DNA from: Fodinibius sp041642155
GTDB taxonomy: Bacteria > Bacteroidota > Rhodothermia > Balneolales > Balneolaceae
Direction of reading: 5' to 3'
NCBI RefSeq assembly: GCF_041642155.1
Contig: NZ_JBEPWZ010000086.1
Coordinates: forward strand, 1-10,733
DNA length: 10,733 nt
Both the position numbers and the translations under genes were made by a program. This document shows, in pieces, positions 6,409 through 10,733 of the stretch. Each line of letters opens with the position of its first letter. Position 1 is the first letter of the stretch. Below the pieces are notes generated by a model that was not told where the DNA came from, did not search any database, and worked only from the letters and a program-made list of their open reading frames with translations.

Positions 6409-7251
6409 GTGGCAAAAGCAGATTTACATATCCATACACGGGCCTCGGACGGACATATGAGTCCCGCCGACGTGGTTCAGCAGGCGATAAAACACAAGCT
6501 TGAGATCATTGCCATTACCGATCATGATACGTTAAAAGGCTATCGAAAAGCACAGGAAGCAGCTGCAAAAACAGAAGAGATCCGGTTGCTTCCCGGCATA
6601 GAAATAACGGCAGATTTTAATGGCCGCGAATGCCATCTGCTGGCATACTGTTTTGATCCCGATCATCCCTCCATCCGACAACTTACCCGAGACCACTACC
6701 AGTCGCGCTTGAAAAGAGCTCGATGGATTATCGGCCAGCTTTCCCGGAAAGGGTTCGATATTGATATTGAAGAAGTGAAGGCAGAAGCCTTTGGAGGCAA
6801 TATCGGCCGTCCTCATATTGCCGAAGTCCTTTTGGACAAGGGATATGTGGGGTCCTTCAAGGAAGCGTTTATCCGATACCTCAGCGACCAGAAACTGGGA
6901 CCCATCTACAATGAATATTATACGCACCACCAGGTTATCGACACGATCAAGGAAGCGGGGGGCGCGGTGATTATTGCCCACCCGGGCAAGCTGTATACGA
7001 ACAGGGAACTGCAGCAACTGGTGGAAGCCGGCGTAGATGGGATTGAAACGATCCATCCCAGCCACAACTATAAAACCCAGAAACGGATTGAAAAATTTGC
7101 AGACCGTCACAGGCTGCTGATAACCGGTGGCAGTGATTTTCATGGCGGTGCCAAAAAATATCAGAAATATTTTGGGATCGTGACTATAAATACAAAGTAT
7201 GTGTACCGCCTGTTAAGGCTGACAAACAAGCGAAAAGAAATGACCGTCTAA
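6409..7251 (+). CDS. PHP-domain metal-dependent phosphoesterase (RNase AM / TrpH-YciV-like)
   Basis: A 280-aa cytoplasmic PHP-domain protein. The metal-binding set is complete: His7 and His9 in DLHIHTRASDG, Asp14, Asp38-His39 in ITDHD, Glu65 in GIEI, His76, His191 in IIAHPG, and Asp243/His245 in GGSDFHG. Full length and motif order match the YciV/TrpH group, members of which act as 5'-3' exoribonucleases on short or structured RNA 5' ends (RNase AM) or as 3',5'-nucleoside bisphosphate phosphatases; which reaction applies here is not visible. The start is GTG 6409: an in-frame TAG at 6394 rules out anything further upstream except rare codons, and AKADLHIHT is the expected N terminus. Only eight bases separate its stop from the ribH ATG, so the two are surely co-transcribed. 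The 278-base upstream gap holds several hairpins but no recognisable riboswitch. Confidence 0.92.
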   Translation: MAKADLHIHTRASDGHMSPADVVQQAIKHKLEIIAITDHDTLKGYRKAQEAAAKTEEIRLLPGIEITADFNGRECHLLAYCFDPDHPSIRQLTRDHYQSRLKRARWIIGQLSRKGFDIDIEEVKAEAFGGNIGRPHIAEVLLDKGYVGSFKEAFIRYLSDQKLGPIYNEYYTHHQVIDTIKEAGGAVIIAHPGKLYTNRELQQLVEAGVDGIETIHPSHNYKTQKRIEKFADRHRLLITGGSDFHGGAKKYQKYFGIVTINTKYVYRLLRLTNKRKEMTV

Positions 7252-7259
7252 TATTGATT

Positions 7260-7739
7260 ATGAACCATCGAGAATTGAAAGGAAATATTGAGAATCCGGA
7301 TAGCACCATAGGCATTGTCGTGGCAAGGTGGAATTCATTTATTACCGATGAGTTGCTCGCGGGGGCCCTGGAGGTTTTACGCCAAAAGGGGATGGAGGAT
7401 GAACAGATTGTGGTAGTTCGCTGCCCGGGAGCTTATGAAATTCCTTTTATCGCCAGGCAATTGTTGCCTAAGGTCGATGGTGTGATTACTTTAGGGGCCG
7501 TCATCCGGGGAGATACTCCTCATTTCCATTATGTATGCGATGCTGCAAACAGAGGAATTACGGAATTGAATATTCAGGGCAATAAACCGGTTGTTTTTGG
7601 TGTTTTGACTACAGATAATATAGAACAGGCTCAGCAGCGGGCTGGAATCATGGAAAGCGGAAAGGGAAATAAAGGAGCCGAGGCAGCCTTGGCCCTGTTG
7701 GAAATGATCGATCTGAACCATCAGATCGGTCAATTATAA
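7260..7739 (+). CDS. ribH: 6,7-dimethyl-8-ribityllumazine synthase
   Basis: Condenses 5-amino-6-ribitylamino-uracil with 3,4-dihydroxy-2-butanone-4-phosphate to give the lumazine that riboflavin synthase uses, the penultimate step of riboflavin synthesis. At 159 aa it has normal length. Key sites are visible: Trp24 in ARWNSFIT for stacking on the substrate ring, CPGAYEIPF, the GAVIRGDTPHF motif with His88 as general acid/base, and Arg127 of QQRAG for phosphate binding; His88 and Arg127 match the standard numbering. ATG 7260 is chosen over the in-frame TTG at 7254, since it gives the usual N-terminal length. No FMN riboswitch is seen upstream of this gene or of the PHP gene, and no other rib genes are in the window, so the pathway is scattered or further away. 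It probably forms icosahedral or pentameric shells as in other bacteria (family knowledge). Confidence 0.97.
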   Translation: MNHRELKGNIENPDSTIGIVVARWNSFITDELLAGALEVLRQKGMEDEQIVVVRCPGAYEIPFIARQLLPKVDGVITLGAVIRGDTPHFHYVCDAANRGITELNIQGNKPVVFGVLTTDNIEQAQQRAGIMESGKGNKGAEAALALLEMIDLNHQIGQL

Positions 7740-7750
7740 TGTTATAAAGC

Positions 7751-7779
7751 TTGAAATAACGTGGATAAAACTCTAATAT
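7751..7779 (+). promoter_or_regulatory. Candidate sigma70-like promoter for uppS-bamA
   Basis: TTGAAA (7751-7756) and TAATAT (7774-7779) are separated by exactly 17 bases. The -35 matches five of six consensus positions and the -10 matches four of six, the best such pair noted in the window. Transcription would start near 7786, about 25 bases before the uppS TTG. It lies in the 72-base ribH-uppS gap, in which I see no terminator. Confidence 0.5.
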
Positions 7780-7811
7780 TAACGGCTTAGCTAATTACCA
7801 ATTTTACGCTT

Positions 7812-8639
7812 TTGAAACCAATTTCGCTTACAAATACGGAACAGAAAGATAGTGACAAGCAGCTGCAGGCCCGGCTTATCGAGCAGGGACAGCTCCCCGA
7901 ACATATTGCTATTATCATGGATGGCAATGGCCGGTGGGCAAAAAGCCGGGGTAACCTGAGATCGTTCGGGCACAAAGCCGGGGTGGATTCGGTTCGTGAT
8001 ATTACGGAAGCCTGTGCCCAGATGGGAGTCAAGTATCTGACGCTCTACGCCTTCTCGACCGAAAACTGGCGCCGCCCTAAAATGGAAGTGAATGCGTTGA
8101 TGCGGCTGCTGGCCAGCTCCCTGCGAAAAGAGGCTGATAACCTCAATGAAAATGATATCCGGCTGGAGACGATTGGCCAGATTGATCGATTCCCCGACAA
8201 ATGCCAGCGAGAGCTTAAAGAGGTTATTGAGCTGACGAAGAATAATAATCGCCTTAATTTATGCCTGGCTCTTAGCTATTCCGGCCGCTGGGATATTAAA
8301 GAAGCCGTTAAAAGGCTGGCCCACCGGGTAAAAAGCGGTGATATCGATCCCGAAGATATCAACGACGAAATGATAAGCTGTCATTTATCCACGGCCGACA
8401 TCCCGGATCCGGATCTGATCATCCGAACAAGCGGGGAATATCGGCTCAGTAACTTTTTATTGTGGCAGCTGGCCTATTCCGAACTATATATCACTGAAAC
8501 CTACTGGCCCGACTTCCGCCGGAAGGAACTCTACAAAGCTATCCACTCTTTCCAGGACCGTGAACGCAGATTTGGCAAACTTTCAAAAGCCGAACAAAAG
8601 AAACAGGCGAATTTGCACGTTCAAGAGCTGACTACCTGA
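7812..8639 (+). CDS. uppS: Isoprenyl (undecaprenyl) diphosphate synthase, cis-type
   Basis: Adds isopentenyl diphosphate units in cis to farnesyl diphosphate to make undecaprenyl diphosphate, the lipid carrier for peptidoglycan and surface polysaccharide units; it works at the cytoplasmic membrane face. The 275-aa protein has the full cis-prenyltransferase signature: IIMDGNGRWAK with catalytic Asp37, HKAG, TLYAFSTENWRRPK, and RTSGEYRLSNFLLWQLAYSELY near the C terminus with its substrate-binding Arg, Ser and Glu. It is slightly longer than the E. coli enzyme, with about ten extra N-terminal residues that are polar and variable. The start is TTG 7812: an in-frame TAG at 7788 closes the frame upstream, and the next ATG is the Met of the catalytic motif, too late to be the start. 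It lies 65 bases before bamA with no clear terminator between. Product chain length cannot be confirmed from sequence. Confidence 0.96.
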   Translation: MKPISLTNTEQKDSDKQLQARLIEQGQLPEHIAIIMDGNGRWAKSRGNLRSFGHKAGVDSVRDITEACAQMGVKYLTLYAFSTENWRRPKMEVNALMRLLASSLRKEADNLNENDIRLETIGQIDRFPDKCQRELKEVIELTKNNNRLNLCLALSYSGRWDIKEAVKRLAHRVKSGDIDPEDINDEMISCHLSTADIPDPDLIIRTSGEYRLSNFLLWQLAYSELYITETYWPDFRRKELYKAIHSFQDRERRFGKLSKAEQKKQANLHVQELTT

Positions 8640-8704
8640 CTTTTCATATACCTATATATTTTATTCTATATAAACGTACGCTCAATATTCAAGAAATTAC
8701 ACAC

Positions 8705-10733
8705 GTGAAGAATTTATTACTCACACTTTTTCTGCTTTGTTTTATTTCTTTTCCTGCGGTCGCCCAAGATACTTCTCCTGATAATACGCCCATTCAAATT
8801 GAAAATCCCATGAATGCTACCCCCGAGCAGTACGAGATTCTGGGGATTGAAGTCGAAGGATTAACAACTTCCCGGGAAGAATTTGTCATCAGTACCAGCG
8901 GTCTGCAGGTAGGAACTCAGATAACGATACCCGGGGAGGCCATAGGTCAGGCGATCAGAAGCCTTCATCAGACGGGCCTCTTTACGGATATTGAGATTGT
9001 GGAAACCGGTCGGGAAGCCGGCGGTATCCATCTGAAAATAAGCGTGCAGGAGCGACCCCGTCTCGAAACATTTCAAATTGAAGGGGTAAAACGGTCGGAG
9101 CGAAGCGATCTTGAGGAGGAAATAACCCTTATACCGGGGTATGCGGTCACCGAATCCTCCATTGCCCAGGCGGTAAATACCATTAAGCGGTACTATGAGC
9201 AGGAGGGACACTGGGATACGGAAGTAAACGTCCGCCAAACGAAAACAGATACGGTGCGAAACCGGGTTACGGTCATTTTTGATATCAATGCCGGTGATCG
9301 CCTGGAAGTCAAGGATATTTCGTTCGAAGGGAATGAACTATTCGATGACAGGACGCTTCAGAAGTCACTGGGGACGATTAAAGAGGACAAGTGGTGGAAG
9401 TTTTTTTCCAAGAAACTGTATAAAGAGGAAGAGTTCGAAGAGGCAAAGAATAATTTGGGACAGTTCTATCGCGATAACGGTTTTCTCGATTTTCGGATAA
9501 CCGGGGACAGCGTGTATACCTTTCCCTATACCCAGCACCGGCTCTACGTGTTGGAAACACCGGCCCGGGGAGTAAAGGTTAATATTTCAGTCCATGAAGG
9601 TCCCCAGTACAAAGTCCGGGACATTAACTGGGAGGGCAATACGGTGTATACGGACGAAGAGCTCACCCAGACGCTCGGCTTTGAAAAGGGCGAAGTATTC
9701 AACGAGTCAAAGTTTCAAAGACGCCTGGAGATCAACCAGCAAGGTCCCGATGTAACCAGTCTTTACCAGGATATCGGCTACCTGTTTTTCCAGGCGGAAC
9801 CTGAAATCGACATCGTGGCCGAGGATTCGGTCGACCTGAATATAAACCTCGTGGAAAACGAGATCGCCTATGTCGAGGAAGTGTCGTTCGAGGGCAATAC
9901 CAAGACGCATGATGATGTCATCCGTCGCAACCTGAGAACGGTGCCCGGGCAGAAATACAGCCGCCAGGCCATTATCCGAACCATCCGTGAACTGGGACAA
10001 ATAGGGTATTTTCAGCAGCAATCCATTGAGCCGAACCTGAATCCGGATCCGGAAAATCAGACGGTTGATATTAATTATTCGCTGGATGAGTCTCAGAGTA
10101 CCGATAACTTTGAATTTTCCGGCGGGTTTGGCGGACGGGGTATCGGACTGATACTCTCGGCGAAAGTAAACTTTAACAATTTTTCCATTCAGCGTGCGGT
10201 GAAAGGCGAGGGATGGAGACCTATTCCCTCGGGCGACGGCCAGAAGCTTTCGCTCGGCGTGCAGGTAACAGGAAGTGGTTATCAAAGCTACAGTACCAGT
10301 TTCCAGGAGCCCTGGCTGTCAGGCCGACCGCTTTCGCTGGGGGTCAATATGAGTTATGATCTTATTAAATACCGGGGCAGCGATCAGCGCAACGAGCTGT
10401 TTTCGAGCAGCGTGTCGCTGGGACGGCGCCTGGACTGGCCGGATGATTACTTCTCACATCAAAGCGTGCTTTCCTATCAGCTTTACGACGTGGCCGGGGG
10501 CGCTTCTTTTCTGCCGGAAGGGGCTTCCAACATCCTGAGTATCCAGCAGATTCTGGAACGTAACTCCACGGATAATCAGATCTCGCCCACAACCGGTTCG
10601 AAACTGCGGCTGTCCGGCGAGATAGCTCCGCCCATGCCTACGTTTGCCCAATATTACAAGTTTAAGTCAAGCTACCAGAACCACACGACGATTGTCGGAG
10701 ACCTGGTTCTCACAAACTCCATTGAATATGGCT
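8705..10733 (+). CDS. bamA: Outer-membrane protein assembly factor BamA (3'-truncated by window edge)
   Basis: This is the central subunit of the BAM complex, which folds and inserts beta-barrel proteins into the outer membrane. The frame runs unbroken to the window end, giving 676 residues of a protein probably around 800-900. A signal peptide (MKNLLLTLFLLCFISFPAVA, then QD) is followed by five POTRA domains at about residues 43-118, 119-197, 198-300, 301-386 and 387-462. Most open with a strand ending in a Gly, as in FQIEGV, ISFEGN, INWEGN and VSFEGN. POTRA3 is long, with a WWKFF segment, as in Bacteroidota relatives. The 16-strand barrel starts near 465 (FEFSGGFGGRG) and contains the FQEPWL motif; the conserved loop-6 region lies beyond the edge. 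The start is GTG 8705, the only common start codon placed to give this signal peptide. Co-transcription with uppS is likely. Confidence 0.96.
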   Translation, partial: MKNLLLTLFLLCFISFPAVAQDTSPDNTPIQIENPMNATPEQYEILGIEVEGLTTSREEFVISTSGLQVGTQITIPGEAIGQAIRSLHQTGLFTDIEIVETGREAGGIHLKISVQERPRLETFQIEGVKRSERSDLEEEITLIPGYAVTESSIAQAVNTIKRYYEQEGHWDTEVNVRQTKTDTVRNRVTVIFDINAGDRLEVKDISFEGNELFDDRTLQKSLGTIKEDKWWKFFSKKLYKEEEFEEAKNNLGQFYRDNGFLDFRITGDSVYTFPYTQHRLYVLETPARGVKVNISVHEGPQYKVRDINWEGNTVYTDEELTQTLGFEKGEVFNESKFQRRLEINQQGPDVTSLYQDIGYLFFQAEPEIDIVAEDSVDLNINLVENEIAYVEEVSFEGNTKTHDDVIRRNLRTVPGQKYSRQAIIRTIRELGQIGYFQQQSIEPNLNPDPENQTVDINYSLDESQSTDNFEFSGGFGGRGIGLILSAKVNFNNFSIQRAVKGEGWRPIPSGDGQKLSLGVQVTGSGYQSYSTSFQEPWLSGRPLSLGVNMSYDLIKYRGSDQRNELFSSSVSLGRRLDWPDDYFSHQSVLSYQLYDVAGGASFLPEGASNILSIQQILERNSTDNQISPTTGSKLRLSGEIAPPMPTFAQYYKFKSSYQNHTTIVGDLVLTNSIEYG

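Noticed and set aside
6167..6439. 90-codon ORF on the - strand across the gap before the PHP gene
   Set aside because: It begins inside the PHP coding sequence, runs head-on into it, covers several inverted repeats and has no recognisable domain. It is probably chance.
8640..8704. Separate bamA promoter in the AT-rich uppS-bamA gap
   Set aside because: Several TATA-like hexamers exist, but none has a good -35 at the right spacing. AT-richness alone gives such matches.
1..10733. CRISPR array, tRNA, insertion sequence or defence/mobile system
   Set aside because: No regularly spaced repeats, tRNA-like cloverleaf, transposase or integrase motif, or terminal repeats were seen while reading the window.

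Overview
The window looks like chromosomal housekeeping sequence from a Gram-negative bacterium of the Bacteroidota / Balneolota / Rhodothermota group. This is inferred, because no rRNA is present to settle taxonomy. Three things support it: a BamA outer-membrane assembly protein with the long third POTRA domain typical of that group, uppS placed directly before bamA without cdsA or rseP, and start codons without Shine-Dalgarno sequences. All confident genes lie on the + strand. I see no phage, plasmid, transposase, CRISPR, tRNA or rRNA.

Layout. 1-203: end of a small two-helix membrane protein, possibly cut by the window edge. 246-1046: glycerophosphodiester phosphodiesterase. 1155-2813: CTP synthase (pyrG), with a promoter-like pair just upstream; its stop codon overlaps the start of a Nudix hydrolase (2813-3283). 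3284-4072: about 790 bases without a convincing gene, visibly richer in A+T. It holds what look like two diverged head-to-tail copies of an unannotated element, a perfect 10-bp hairpin, and one doubtful 70-codon ORF. 4073-6130: a secreted MltD-type lytic transglycosylase with three clear C-terminal LysM modules and one degenerate one, followed by a cluster of hairpins including a terminator-like one. 6409-7251: PHP-domain phosphoesterase, almost touching ribH (7260-7739). 7812-8639: uppS, behind the best sigma70-like promoter in the window. 8705 to the edge: bamA, truncated at the right.

Together the genes serve nucleotide supply (pyrG, Nudix), riboflavin synthesis (ribH) and, most of all, the envelope: an undecaprenyl carrier lipid for wall and surface glycans (uppS), outer-membrane protein insertion (bamA), murein turnover (mltD-like) and phosphodiester turnover (GDPD). 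I found no clear sign of an undescribed multi-gene system. The most open questions are the 3284-4072 gap and the stacked hairpins after the transglycosylase gene.
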